Assembly: GCA_018240985.1 (NCBI GenBank)
Contig: JAFEER010000298.1
Location: 1-43,139 of the forward strand
Direction: 5' to 3'
Source: Pseudomonadota bacterium
Lineage (GTDB): Bacteria; Pseudomonadota; Gammaproteobacteria; Burkholderiales; Burkholderiaceae_C
Length of the DNA stretch: 43,139 nt
Under the pieces are notes generated by a model that searched no databases, was not told the origin of the DNA, and worked only from the letters and a program-made list of their open reading frames with translations. How positions within the stretch are numbered: position 1 is the first letter of the stretch; each line of letters opens with the position of its first letter. Below are positions 10,510 through 18,144 of this stretch, piece by piece. Both the position numbers and the translations under genes were made by a program.

Positions 10510-11598
10510 TTACTTCAGGTCGTCGGCTAGTACGCGCACGATGCGCTCGGCGTTGGCCGAACTCTCGGGCGCGCCGGTGGCATTCAGTACCGAGACCGTG
10601 CTCTGGTTGCCCTCGCTGCGCACCACGATGCGGTACTTGAGCGGAGCGCTGGCCTCGCCCGAGCCTGAGAACAGCTTGCTGAAGAAGCCCTTCTCCTTCT
10701 TGTCGGCGGGCGCCACATAGCGCACGAAGTACACGCCCTGGGTGCGGTCGCGGTCTTCCACCGTGAAGCCGGTGCGATCGAGCGACACGCCCACGCGGCG
10801 CCATGCGCGGCCAAAGCCTTCGTCCATCTGCACCACCGGCACGTTGTTCACCGTGGCCATGCGCGCGCCGGGCGTCACAGGCACGGGGGCGGCTGCGGCG
10901 GCCTTGGCCTGTTCCTCGGCCGCGCCGAGCTTGACCATCAGGCGGCGCAGGAATTCGGTCTCCAGCTCCGGATCCACCGGACGGGGTTGCCAGATGGTGC
11001 TGTCCTTCTGCTGGGTGCTGTAGACCTCCTGCATGCCGCGATGGGTGATGAAGATCTCGGTGGAGCCGTCGGTCGTGCGCTCCAGGCGGGTGCGGAATTT
11101 GTCGCGCTCGCCGGTGGAGTAGAGCGAGTCGAACACCTTGCCGATGGTGGAGCGGATGATGTCCTGCGGCAGCTTGGCGCGGTTTTCGGCCCAGTCGGTT
11201 TCCAGGATGCCGAGCTTGGGCTGCTCCAGGGTGAAGACGAAGCCGTTTTCCAGCCAGAAGTCGCGCACCGGATCCCACAGTTTGTCTATGGGGCGCTTCA
11301 CCACCAGCCAGCGCTGGTTGCCGTCACGCTCGATGCGCACGTCGCCCATGGACTGGGGCGCGGCATTGGCGGCGCCACGCGGTTGCTGCGCCTGGGCGGT
11401 CTCGAAGGCCGCGGCCGACACGGCGCCGCCGGGCACGTTGTAGCGCGTTTCCTGCGACAGCTGGTTCAGGTCGGGGGGCACCTCCAGTGTTGCGCCCTTG
11501 GTGGCGCTCTTGTAGTTGATCTTGTCGCTCTCCAGCACGGAGCAGGCGGACAGGCTCAGGGCAAGGCCCAGCAGGCCCAGGCGGGTGGTACGTTTCAC
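10510..11598 (-). CDS. bamC: Outer-membrane assembly lipoprotein BamC
   Basis: BamC (NlpB) is an accessory lipoprotein of the BAM complex that folds and inserts outer-membrane beta-barrels. The start is GTG at 11598, preceded by AAGGAA. The signal peptide ends in a SLSAC lipobox at about residues 15-19, followed by the BamC-typical lasso region with KINYKSATKGATLEVPPDL, which contacts BamD. Two helix-grip domains follow, around 95-220 and 250-362. The product is 362 residues, slightly longer than in E. coli, with an Ala-rich linker (EEQAKAAAAAP) between the domains. It lies 60 bp downstream of dapA on the same strand, the conserved dapA-bamC pairing. Confidence 0.92.
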   Translation of the reverse strand: MKRTTRLGLLGLALSLSACSVLESDKINYKSATKGATLEVPPDLNQLSQETRYNVPGGAVSAAAFETAQAQQPRGAANAAPQSMGDVRIERDGNQRWLVVKRPIDKLWDPVRDFWLENGFVFTLEQPKLGILETDWAENRAKLPQDIIRSTIGKVFDSLYSTGERDKFRTRLERTTDGSTEIFITHRGMQEVYSTQQKDSTIWQPRPVDPELETEFLRRLMVKLGAAEEQAKAAAAAPVPVTPGARMATVNNVPVVQMDEGFGRAWRRVGVSLDRTGFTVEDRDRTQGVYFVRYVAPADKKEKGFFSKLFSGSGEASAPLKYRIVVRSEGNQSTVSVLNATGAPESSANAERIVRVLADDLK

Positions 11599-11658
11599 GC
11601 GAAATTCCTTATGGATGCCATGGCAGCCGGGCAGGCCCAGCCGACGGCGCGGTGTCGG

Positions 11659-12567
11659 TCAGGCGTTCGAAGGCAGCAGGCCTGCGGCGCGCAGGGCGGT
11701 CTCGACCACGGCCTCGTTGCCCTGGGCCAGCGGCGTCATGGGCAGGCGCATGGTGCCGCCGCACAGCCCCATGCGGGCCATGGCCCACTTGACGGGGATG
11801 GGGTTGGCCTCGACGAACAGCTGCTTGTGCACCGGCAGCAGCTGGAACTGGATCTCCATGGCGCGGCGCGCATCGCCGGCGATGGCGGCCACGCACAGCT
11901 CGTGCATCAGGCGCGGCGCCACGTTGGCCGTGACGCTGATATTGCCCTGGCCGCCGCACAGCATCAGGGCCACGGCCGTGGGGTCGTCGCCCGAATACAC
12001 GGCAAAGTCCTTGGGCACGTCGCGAATCAGCCACTGCGCACGCTCGATGTTGCCCGTGGCCTCCTTGATGCCAATGATGCCGGGCACCTGCGTCAGGCGC
12101 AGCACGGTCTCGTGGTGCATGTCGGCCACGGAGCGTCCGGGCACGTTGTACAGCACCATGGGCAGGTCGCCCGTGGCCTCGGCTATTGATCGGAAGTGCT
12201 GGTACTGGCCCTCTTGCGTGGGCTTGTTGTAGTAGGGCACGACCTGCAGCTGGCTGTCGGCGCCGACCTTCTTGGCGAACCTGGCCAGCTCGATGGCCTC
12301 GGCCGTGGAGTTGGCGCCGCAGCCGGCCATGACGGGCACGCGCCCGGCAGACTGCTCGACGGACACGCGGATGATCTCGCAATGTTCATCCACGTTCACC
12401 GTGGGCGACTCGCCCGTGGTGCCCACGACGCCGATGCAGTCGGTGCCTTCCTGGATATGCCAGTCGATGAGTTTGCGCAGTGTGGGGTAGTCCACACTGC
12501 CGTCGTCGTGCATGGGGGTGACGAGGGCGACGGTGCTGCCGGTGAGGGTGGCGCTGGAAGAGGTCAT
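11659..12567 (-). CDS. dapA: 4-hydroxy-tetrahydrodipicolinate synthase
   Basis: DapA condenses pyruvate with aspartate semialdehyde at the entry to diaminopimelate and lysine synthesis. The 302-residue protein has all key residues: the [11 protein letters not shown] strand with the Thr-Thr pair at about 50-51, the proton-relay tyrosine Tyr140 in LYNVPGR, and the Schiff-base lysine Lys168 in GIKEATGN. The substrate-carboxylate-binding arginine lies in the NVPGR loop. It heads the dapA-bamC unit. Length and motifs are normal. Confidence 0.97.
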   Translation of the reverse strand: MTSSSATLTGSTVALVTPMHDDGSVDYPTLRKLIDWHIQEGTDCIGVVGTTGESPTVNVDEHCEIIRVSVEQSAGRVPVMAGCGANSTAEAIELARFAKKVGADSQLQVVPYYNKPTQEGQYQHFRSIAEATGDLPMVLYNVPGRSVADMHHETVLRLTQVPGIIGIKEATGNIERAQWLIRDVPKDFAVYSGDDPTAVALMLCGGQGNISVTANVAPRLMHELCVAAIAGDARRAMEIQFQLLPVHKQLFVEANPIPVKWAMARMGLCGGTMRLPMTPLAQGNEAVVETALRAAGLLPSNA

Positions 12568-12601
12568 GTCCGCGGTCGAAAACGGTAAAAGAGCATTTTA
12601 A

Positions 12602-13153
12602 CTAGCAAGGGCTGCAAAGCGGCAGCCGCAAAGGTCTGGCAGGTGACAGTGGCTCGCGCACGGCGGCGATGCGCTGCACGAAGCGCGCGGGCGCGTCCAG
12701 AAAACCGTCCTCGTAGGCCACTATGCGCAGACTCTCGCAGGCGCGCAAAAGTTCACCGGGACGCAGCAGGAATTCGGGCCGCGCGGGCCGTCCCACGGTC
12801 TCATTGCCCAGCGCAAAGGTTTCGTACAGCAGCACGCCGCCCGGCGCCACGCTGCCCACGATGGTGGGCAGCAGCGGACGCCACAGGTAGTTGGTGACCA
12901 CCACGCAGTCAAAGCGCCGGCCGGGCAGGGGCCAGGGGCCGGTTTCGATGTCGGCGCATATCGTTTCGCCCAGGTTTGCTGCTGAATTAATAGCTTCCAG
13001 CGCTTTGTCTACGCCCGCTACAGGGTGATTTCTTTCAAAAAACCAGCGGATGTGCCGGCCCTCGCCGCAGGCCACGTCCAGCACGCTGCCGCCCGCGGGC
13101 ACCAGGTGCGTCCAGCGCCGGATCCAGTCGGACGGGGCCATCTGGCCGTGCAT
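12602..13153 (-). CDS. Class I SAM-dependent methyltransferase (TehB-like)
   Basis: The 183-residue product has a Rossmann methyltransferase core: motif I DVACGEGRH (26-34), an acidic end of strand 2 in AGVDKAL, and strand 4 in FDCVVVTNYLWRPLLP, followed by PGGVLLYETFALGNE. The substrate is not evident; the closest general resemblance is to TehB/UbiE-like small methyltransferases. Its ATG overlaps the stop of a 42-residue membrane protein (TGATG), so I prefer this start to a longer reading beginning at 13312. The piece encoding RNHPVAGVDKALEAINS coincides with a copy of the dispersed repeat, which would have been absorbed in frame between strands 1 and 2. Confidence 0.82.
   Translation of the reverse strand: MHGQMAPSDWIRRWTHLVPAGGSVLDVACGEGRHIRWFFERNHPVAGVDKALEAINSAANLGETICADIETGPWPLPGRRFDCVVVTNYLWRPLLPTIVGSVAPGGVLLYETFALGNETVGRPARPEFLLRPGELLRACESLRIVAYEDGFLDAPARFVQRIAAVREPLSPARPLRLPLCSPC
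12984..13042 (+). repeat. Dispersed ~50-bp repeat, copy B (inside the methyltransferase)
   Basis: On the plus strand it contains AATAGCTTCCAGCGCTTTG, then a loop, then CGCTACAGG and a TTTC/AAAA-rich end. It matches the layout of the intergenic copies and lies fully inside the methyltransferase reading frame. Confidence 0.55.
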
Positions 13154-13281
13154 CAGAAGCAGGACCAGACCTGGTCGGCCAGCGTGCGCATGAATTCCGG
13201 CTGCAGGTACAAGGCGAACACGGCCAGCAGCACGATCAGCGCTGCAGCATATGCCAGCCAGCGTTTGTGTGCGGTGCGCAT
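13153..13281 (-). CDS. 42-residue single-pass membrane protein
   Basis: A small open frame lies between the MFS transporter and the methyltransferase. It starts with ATG 2 bp after the transporter stop and ends in a TGA that shares its A with the methyltransferase ATG. The product has a basic N-terminus (MRTAHKRW), one hydrophobic segment at about 9-27 (AYAAALIVLLAVFALYL) and a short tail ending VWSCF, so it is probably inserted in the inner membrane with the N-terminus inside. The tight junctions on both sides fit translational coupling. I do not recognise the family. Context alone supports it being real. Confidence 0.68.
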   Translation of the reverse strand: MRTAHKRWLAYAAALIVLLAVFALYLQPEFMRTLADQVWSCF

Positions 13282-13283
13282 GT

Positions 13284-14501
13284 TCAGGCCGCCTGTGGCA
13301 CGGGCCGGGCAATCGCGCCCTCGCGCACCGGCAGGTTGATCAGGCCGGCGGCCACGCCCAGGGCAATGGACAGGTACCAGACGACGTCATAGCTGCCGGT
13401 GGTGTCGTACAGATAGCCGCCCAGCCAAACGCCAAAAAAGCTGCCGATCTGGTGGCTGAAGAAAACGAAGCCGCTGAGCATGGACAGATGCTGCACGCCA
13501 AAGATCTGCGCCACGGCGGCATTGGTGACCGGTACGGTGGACAGCCACAGCGCCCCGATCACGGCCGAGAACACATATACCGACATGGGCGACAGCGGCA
13601 CCAACAGGAAGATGGTGATGGCCACCGAGCGCGTGAAGTAGATGAAGGCCAGGATGTGGCGCTTGGCCATGCGCTGGCCCAGCGAGCCCGCGATATAGGT
13701 GCCGAACACGTTGAACAACCCGATCAGCGCCAACGCGTAGCTGGCCACCTGGGGCGCCAGGCCATGGTCGCGCAGGTAGCTGGGCATGTGCACGCCGATG
13801 AACACCACCTGGAAGCCGCAGACGAAGTAGCCCGCGGTGAGCAGCAGAAAGCTCGGATAGCGCAGCGCCTCAGAAAAGGCATGGCCCGCAGATTGGGTGC
13901 GTTGTAACCGCGCGCTGCCGTGAAAGCCGGGCTCGCGCAGGCCGAAGGCCAGCGGCACGATCAGCAGCACCATGGCCGCGAGCACCAGCAGCGCGTTCTG
14001 CCAGCCCAGCTGCGCGATCAGCTGGCCCTCCAGCGGCATCATCAAAAACTGCCCGAACGAGCCCGCCGCCGCCGCCACGCCCATGGCCCAGGAGCGCCGC
14101 TCGGCCGAAATCTGCCGCCCCAGCACGCCATAGATCACGGCATAGGTCGTGCCCGCCTGGGCCGCGCCGATCAGCACGCCCGTGGTCAGCGAAAACACCA
14201 GTGGCGTGGGCGACAGCGCCATGCCGGCCAGGCCCAGCGCGTACAGCAGGGCGCACAGAACGAGCACGCGAAACGCGCCGAAGCGGTCGGCCATCATGCC
14301 GCCGAAGATGCCAAAAATGCCCCAGGACAGGTTCTGAATGGCCATGGCCAGGGCGAAGGTCTGGCGCGTCCAGCCCATGTCCTGCGTGACCGGCTGCAGC
14401 CACAGGCCAAAGCCGTGGCGAATGCCCATGGACAGGGTGACGATGGTGGCGCCGCAGATCAGTACCTGCGTGATCGAGAGCTTATGTGTCGGGGGCTGCA
14501 T
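13284..14501 (-). CDS. MFS transporter
   Basis: The 405-residue product has twelve predicted membrane segments in two halves, a membrane protein of the major facilitator superfamily. The first half contains the motif A-like loop GGMMADRFGAFRVLVLCA between segments 2 and 3. The middle loop after about residue 200 carries SARLQRTQSAGH, and the second half ends in VREGAIARPVP. It resembles the oxalate/formate-antiporter-like or monocarboxylate-type MFS branch of Burkholderiales, but the substrate is not evident. It is 33 bp downstream of an HxlR-type regulator on the same strand and 2 bp upstream of the small membrane protein. Confidence 0.88.
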   Translation of the reverse strand: MQPPTHKLSITQVLICGATIVTLSMGIRHGFGLWLQPVTQDMGWTRQTFALAMAIQNLSWGIFGIFGGMMADRFGAFRVLVLCALLYALGLAGMALSPTPLVFSLTTGVLIGAAQAGTTYAVIYGVLGRQISAERRSWAMGVAAAAGSFGQFLMMPLEGQLIAQLGWQNALLVLAAMVLLIVPLAFGLREPGFHGSARLQRTQSAGHAFSEALRYPSFLLLTAGYFVCGFQVVFIGVHMPSYLRDHGLAPQVASYALALIGLFNVFGTYIAGSLGQRMAKRHILAFIYFTRSVAITIFLLVPLSPMSVYVFSAVIGALWLSTVPVTNAAVAQIFGVQHLSMLSGFVFFSHQIGSFFGVWLGGYLYDTTGSYDVVWYLSIALGVAAGLINLPVREGAIARPVPQAA

Positions 14502-14534
14502 GATGGTGGGATTAGAAAGCAGTTGCTGGATCGG

Positions 14535-15041
14535 TTACGCAGTGGCACCGTGGCAGGCGCCATGGCGGCGGGCCTGGCGCTCGGCTTCGAAGCATTCGCC
14601 GATGCTGGCCTGGGTGTCTCTGGGGCCAAACGGCTCATGGCATTCGGGGCAGATCAGCTGCAGGCCAATTTCGTGGCCGCACTGGCGGTGGGTGATGACC
14701 ATGGCCGGGGCGGCTTGCGGCTCCAGCCCGCCCCATTTCTCGCCCCAGGCCTTCAGGCTGAGCAGCAGCGGATACAAATCCAGGCCCTTGGGCGTCAAGC
14801 GGTATTCGTGGCGCAGGGGGCGCACGCTGTAGGGCTGGCGGCTGACGATGCCGTCGCCCTCCAGGCGCTTGAGGCGTGTGGACAGCAGGTGTGACGACAT
14901 GCCTGTCTGCACCTGAAATTCCTCAAAACGCTTCACGCCGAGGAACAGCTCGCGCACGATCAGCCCCGTCCAGCGATCGCCGACGACAGCCAGCGTGCGG
15001 GCGACGGGGCATACGCTGTCGCCCACTTGCGTCCAAGCCAT
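14535..15041 (-). CDS. HxlR-family winged-helix transcriptional regulator
   Basis: The 168-residue product begins MAWTQVGDSVCPVARTLAVVGDRWT, with the HxlR-typical cysteine before the first helix. The DNA-binding wing follows (RFEEFQVQTGMSSHLLSTRLKRLEGDGIVSR is the recognition-helix region). The start at 15041 is preceded by AAGGA at a good distance. Unlike a minimal HxlR protein of about 110 residues it has a C-terminal extension carrying HRQCGH and CPECHEP, a possible zinc-binding knuckle or redox sensor. It heads a minus-strand group with the MFS transporter, which it probably controls; the inducer is unknown. Confidence 0.87.
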   Translation of the reverse strand: MAWTQVGDSVCPVARTLAVVGDRWTGLIVRELFLGVKRFEEFQVQTGMSSHLLSTRLKRLEGDGIVSRQPYSVRPLRHEYRLTPKGLDLYPLLLSLKAWGEKWGGLEPQAAPAMVITHRQCGHEIGLQLICPECHEPFGPRDTQASIGECFEAERQARRHGACHGATA

Positions 15042-15097
15042 ATTGCATTCCTTCAAAAATTGAAGTGACTATAACGCATCTCAGGCCCACATGCACA

Positions 15098-15153
15098 GGG
15101 CCGGAGCGCCGGCATCTTGCCGGCATCGACTCGCGAGCGTCGCTGGCCCCCAC
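15098..15153 (+). repeat. 56-bp double-hairpin dispersed repeat, copy 1
   Basis: It contains GCCGGCATCTTGCCGGC followed by a second hairpin with CGAC/GTCG arms, ending in CGCTGGCCCCCAC. The copy at 42759-42814 is its reverse complement with 3 mismatches in 56. It lies in the gap between the HxlR gene and parE and is REP-like in organisation. Confidence 0.85.
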
Positions 15154-15252
15154 CTTTGGGGCCTGGTCATGCCTCGTCGTCCTGTGGGCCTGTGATGCGC
15201 CATGGGTGGTGTCGGCGTCCTGGGTTTATGTCCAGTCATACAATCCGCGCCC

Positions 15253-17229
15253 ATGGCAGTCAAACCCACCACCCCCCCCGCGTATTCCGAAGGCTCGATC
15301 CGCGTCCTGAAGGGCCTGGAGCCCGTCAAGCAGCGCCCGGGCATGTACACCCGCACCGACAACCCGCTGCACATCATCCAGGAGGTGCTGGACAACGCCG
15401 CCGACGAGGCGCTGGCGGGCTTCGGCAAGAAGATCAAGGTCACCCTGCACCAGGACGGCTCGGTCAGCGTGGAGGACGATGGCCGCGGCATCCCGTTTGG
15501 CCTGCACCCCGAGGAAGGCGCGCCGGTGGTCGAGCTGGTCTTTACCCGCCTGCACGCGGGCGGCAAGTTCGACAAGGGGCAAGGCGGCGCCTACAGCTTC
15601 TCGGGCGGCCTGCACGGCGTGGGCGTGTCGGTGACCAATGCCCTGTCAACCCGGCTGGAGGTGGCGACGCACCGCGAGGGCCAGCTGGCGCGCCTGGCCT
15701 TTGCCGCGGGCGACGTGGTCGAGCCGCTGGTGGCGCGGCCGCTCGAAGCCGGCGAGCGCAAACAGGGCACGACGGTGCGCGCCTGGCCGGACGCCAAATA
15801 TTTCGAATCCAGCCAACTGCCGCTGGGCGAGCTCACGCACCTGCTGCGCAGCAAGGCGGTGCTGATGCCCGGCGTCTCCGTCACGCTGGTGAATGAAAAG
15901 ACCCGTGAGCAGCAGACCTGGCAATACAAGGGCGGCCTCACGGATTACCTCACGCAGACCCTGCCGGCAGACCCGGTGATCCCGCTGTTCGAGGGCGAGG
16001 GCTTTGCCGATGCCGCCAGCGACAGCTTTGCCGAGGGCGAGGGCGCAGCCTGGGCCGTGGCCTTCACCGAAGACGGCGCGATCGTGCGCGAGAGCTACGT
16101 CAACCTCATCCCCACCAGCGCCGGCGGCACGCATGAAAGCGGCCTGCGCGACGGCCTGTTCCAGGCCGTCAAGGGCTTCATCGAGCTGCACAGCCTGTTG
16201 CCCAAGGGCGTCAAGCTGATGCCCGAGGATGTGTTCGCCCGCGCCAGCTACGTGCTGTCGGCCAAGGTGCTCGATCCGCAGTTCCAGGGCCAGATCAAGG
16301 AGCGCCTGAACTCGCGCGACGCCGTGCGGCTGGTGTCCAGCTTCGTCAAGCCGGCGCTGGAGCTGTGGCTGAACCAGCATGTGGACTACGGCAAAAAGCT
16401 GGCCGAACTCGCCATCAAGGCGGCGCAGACCCGGCAAAGAGCAGGCCAGAAGGTGGAGAAGAAAAAAGGCTCGGGCGTGGCCGTGCTGCCGGGCAAGCTC
16501 ACCGACTGCGAAAGCCGCGACATAGCGTACAACGAGGTCTTTCTGGTCGAGGGCGACAGCGCCGGCGGCAGCGCCAAGATGGGCCGCGACAAGGAGACGC
16601 AAGCCGTGCTGCCGCTGCGCGGCAAGGTGCTCAACACCTGGGAGGTCGAGCGCGACCGGCTGTTTGCCAACACCGAAATCCACGATATTTCGGTGGCCAT
16701 CGGCGTCGATCCGCATGGGCCGAACGACGAACCGGATTTGAGCGGTCTGCGCTACGGCAAGGTCTGCATCCTGTCTGACGCCGACGTGGACGGCGCGCAT
16801 ATCCAGGTGCTGCTGCTCACGCTGTTCTTCCGCCACTTTCCCAAGCTGATCGCCGCCGGCCATATCTACGTCGCGCGCCCGCCGCTGTTTCGCGTGGACA
16901 TTCCCGCGCGCGGCAAAAAGCCCGCCGCCAAGCTGTACGCGCTGGACGAAGGCGAGCTCGAAGCCATCCTGGATAAAGCCGCCAAGGACGGCGTGGCGCG
17001 CGAGAAATGCCAGATCAGCCGCTTCAAGGGCCTGGGCGAGATGAACGCCGAGCAGCTATGGGACACCACCTTGAACCCCGACACGCGCCGCCTGTTGCCG
17101 GTGCAGCTGGGCGCCCTGGGCTTTGACGCCACCGAGGCGTTGATCACCCAGCTCATGGGCAAGGGCGAAGCCGCCTCGCGCCGCGCGCTGATGGAGCTGC
17201 ACGGGGATGCGGTGGAGGTGGATGTGTGA
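15253..17229 (+). CDS. parE: DNA topoisomerase IV subunit B
   Basis: ParE is the ATPase subunit of topoisomerase IV, which unlinks daughter chromosomes. The 658-residue product starts at ATG 15253 (MAVKPTTPPAYSEGS); a longer reading from 15202 is not supported by homology. The GHKL ATPase signatures are EVLDNAADEALAGF and EDDGRGIPFG, with the QTK-loop region further on. The TOPRIM domain has the catalytic Glu433 in VEGDSAGGSA and the metal-binding Asp509/511/513 in LSDADVDGAH. The C-terminal RFKGLGEMNAEQLW is typical. parC is found only at 30546, about 13.3 kb away, with accessory genes between. Confidence 0.97.
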   Translation: MAVKPTTPPAYSEGSIRVLKGLEPVKQRPGMYTRTDNPLHIIQEVLDNAADEALAGFGKKIKVTLHQDGSVSVEDDGRGIPFGLHPEEGAPVVELVFTRLHAGGKFDKGQGGAYSFSGGLHGVGVSVTNALSTRLEVATHREGQLARLAFAAGDVVEPLVARPLEAGERKQGTTVRAWPDAKYFESSQLPLGELTHLLRSKAVLMPGVSVTLVNEKTREQQTWQYKGGLTDYLTQTLPADPVIPLFEGEGFADAASDSFAEGEGAAWAVAFTEDGAIVRESYVNLIPTSAGGTHESGLRDGLFQAVKGFIELHSLLPKGVKLMPEDVFARASYVLSAKVLDPQFQGQIKERLNSRDAVRLVSSFVKPALELWLNQHVDYGKKLAELAIKAAQTRQRAGQKVEKKKGSGVAVLPGKLTDCESRDIAYNEVFLVEGDSAGGSAKMGRDKETQAVLPLRGKVLNTWEVERDRLFANTEIHDISVAIGVDPHGPNDEPDLSGLRYGKVCILSDADVDGAHIQVLLLTLFFRHFPKLIAAGHIYVARPPLFRVDIPARGKKPAAKLYALDEGELEAILDKAAKDGVAREKCQISRFKGLGEMNAEQLWDTTLNPDTRRLLPVQLGALGFDATEALITQLMGKGEAASRRALMELHGDAVEVDV

Positions 17230-17262
17230 GGGATGTCGGCTTCGGGACTCGTTTGCTGGCGA

Positions 17263-17291
17263 TTGACGATACTAACGAACTGCGATAGTAT
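17263..17291 (+). promoter_or_regulatory. higBA promoter with overlapping inverted-repeat operator
   Basis: TTGACG (17263-17268) and TAGTAT (17286-17291) are spaced by exactly 17 bp. The -10 is one arm of an inverted repeat, ATACTA (17269-17274) and TAGTAT, with 11 bp between. This places the antitoxin operator over the promoter, as expected for autoregulation. The predicted transcript start falls at about the toxin ATG (17297), which would give a leaderless mRNA. Confidence 0.7.
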
Positions 17292-17296
17292 TTGCC

Positions 17297-17578
17297 ATGG
17301 CGATTAAATCCTTTGCCGACGCCGATACCCAGGCGCTGTTTGGGCAGCAACGGGTTCGCCGCTGGGTGAACATTGAAGCCGTCGCCCTGCGCAAACTGGC
17401 CATGCTCAACCGCGCCGCCGTGCTGGACGATTTGCGTATTCCGCCCGGCAACCGCCTGGAGGCGCTGCAGGGCGACCGCAAAGGCCAGCACAGCATTCGC
17501 ATCAACGACCAATGGCGCGTGTGTTTTGTCTGGCAAGGCGGGCACGCCACGCAAGTGCAAATCGTGGATTACCACTGA
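17297..17578 (+). CDS. higB: HigB-type mRNA-interferase toxin
   Basis: The 93-residue product is a RelE/ParE-superfamily toxin of the HigB (plasmid maintenance killer) group, which cleaves mRNA on the ribosome. Family features are the start MAIKSFADADTQALF, the helix RKLAMLNRA, then IPPGNRLEALQGDRKGQHSIRINDQWRVCFVW with conserved basic residues for RNA binding and cleavage, and the C-terminal VQIVDYH. The toxin gene precedes the antitoxin, the reversed order characteristic of higBA. The antitoxin starts 12 bp downstream after an AAAGGAG ribosome site. Confidence 0.93.
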   Translation: MAIKSFADADTQALFGQQRVRRWVNIEAVALRKLAMLNRAAVLDDLRIPPGNRLEALQGDRKGQHSIRINDQWRVCFVWQGGHATQVQIVDYH

Positions 17579-17590
17579 AAGGAGTACGAC

Positions 17591-17896
17591 ATGACTACCA
17601 AAATCGCATGGCCGCACCCCGGCGAAATCCTGCTGCATGAATTTTTGGAGCCCATGGGCCTGACCCAGTACCGATTGGCCAAGGAAATCGGGGTCTCGCA
17701 GCGCCGTATCGGCGAGATCGTGGCCGGTGCACGCTCCATCACCGTCGATACCGGGCTGCGGTTGTCTAAATTTTTTGGCACGTCCGATGGGTTTTGGACG
17801 GGCTTGCAGTTCGACTACGACGCCGCCACCGCCAAGGAGCGCATGGCCGATGTGCTGGGGCGTATTCGGCGGTATGAGCATGAAGCAGCCCACTAA
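17591..17896 (+). CDS. higA: HigA-type antitoxin (XRE/HTH)
   Basis: HigA binds and neutralises HigB and represses the operon. The 101-residue product starts WPHPGEILLHEFLEPMGLTQ in the HigA-typical way (after MTTKIA). It has a helix-turn-helix at about 25-50 (QYRLAKEIGVSQRRIGEIVAG) and the conserved ITVDTGLRLSKFFGTSDGFW. AAAGGAG precedes the start. The likely DNA target is the ATACTA...TAGTAT repeat over the -10 of the operon. Its end overlaps a further small open frame. Confidence 0.94.
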   Translation: MTTKIAWPHPGEILLHEFLEPMGLTQYRLAKEIGVSQRRIGEIVAGARSITVDTGLRLSKFFGTSDGFWTGLQFDYDAATAKERMADVLGRIRRYEHEAAH

Positions 17897-18014
17897 ACAA
17901 ATCCCGCACTTCGCCCAGCACCTGCTCGATTCGATCAAGGCGGCAGCCAATGCGCGCGACGTGCCCTACCAATCCTTGATCAAGGTGTGGTTGCAGGAAA
18001 AGCTGCATGGGTAA
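17880..18014 (+). CDS. CopG/BrnA-like small protein, probably a truncated antitoxin
   Basis: The 44-residue frame (MKQPTKQIPHFAQHLLDSI...) overlaps the end of higA by 17 bp. Its C-terminal half, ARDVPYQSLIKVWLQEKL, closely resembles the helix pair of ribbon-helix-helix antitoxins of the CopG/BrnA type, where PYQSLI(K/R)xWL is a familiar stretch. The usual N-terminal part of the protein is missing, as is a partner toxin. It may be a remnant of a further toxin-antitoxin pair, or a small accessory repressor of higBA. No ribosome site of its own is clear, so coupling to higA translation is likely if it is expressed. Confidence 0.5.
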   Translation: MKQPTKQIPHFAQHLLDSIKAAANARDVPYQSLIKVWLQEKLHG

Positions 18015-18089
18015 CTGTTTGGAGAGGCCGGGCGGTGATCACAAAGGCCATGCGCATGAAGCCGCGCAAGGTTGCTGCGGATGTGTAAA

Positions 18090-18115
18090 TTAGCTATTTT
18101 GTACAAAACGGCTAA
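18090..18115. promoter_or_regulatory. 26-bp palindromic operator of the Phd/PIN pair
   Basis: The palindrome has the 12-base core TTTTGTACAAAA (18097-18108), flanked symmetrically by TTAGC and GCTAA with two mismatched bases on each side. TGTACA-centred palindromes are the known target of YefM/Phd-type antitoxins, and the following gene encodes such a protein. A possible -10, TAAAAT at 18113-18118, overlaps the right arm. Confidence 0.75.
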
Positions 18116-18144
18116 AATAAAGCCTCTATTTTCAGGAGTGCAGC

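Noticed and set aside
10987-12189. 400-codon frame opposite bamC and dapA
   Set aside because: It is a mirror of two confirmed genes with a low-complexity Gly/His/Gln composition.
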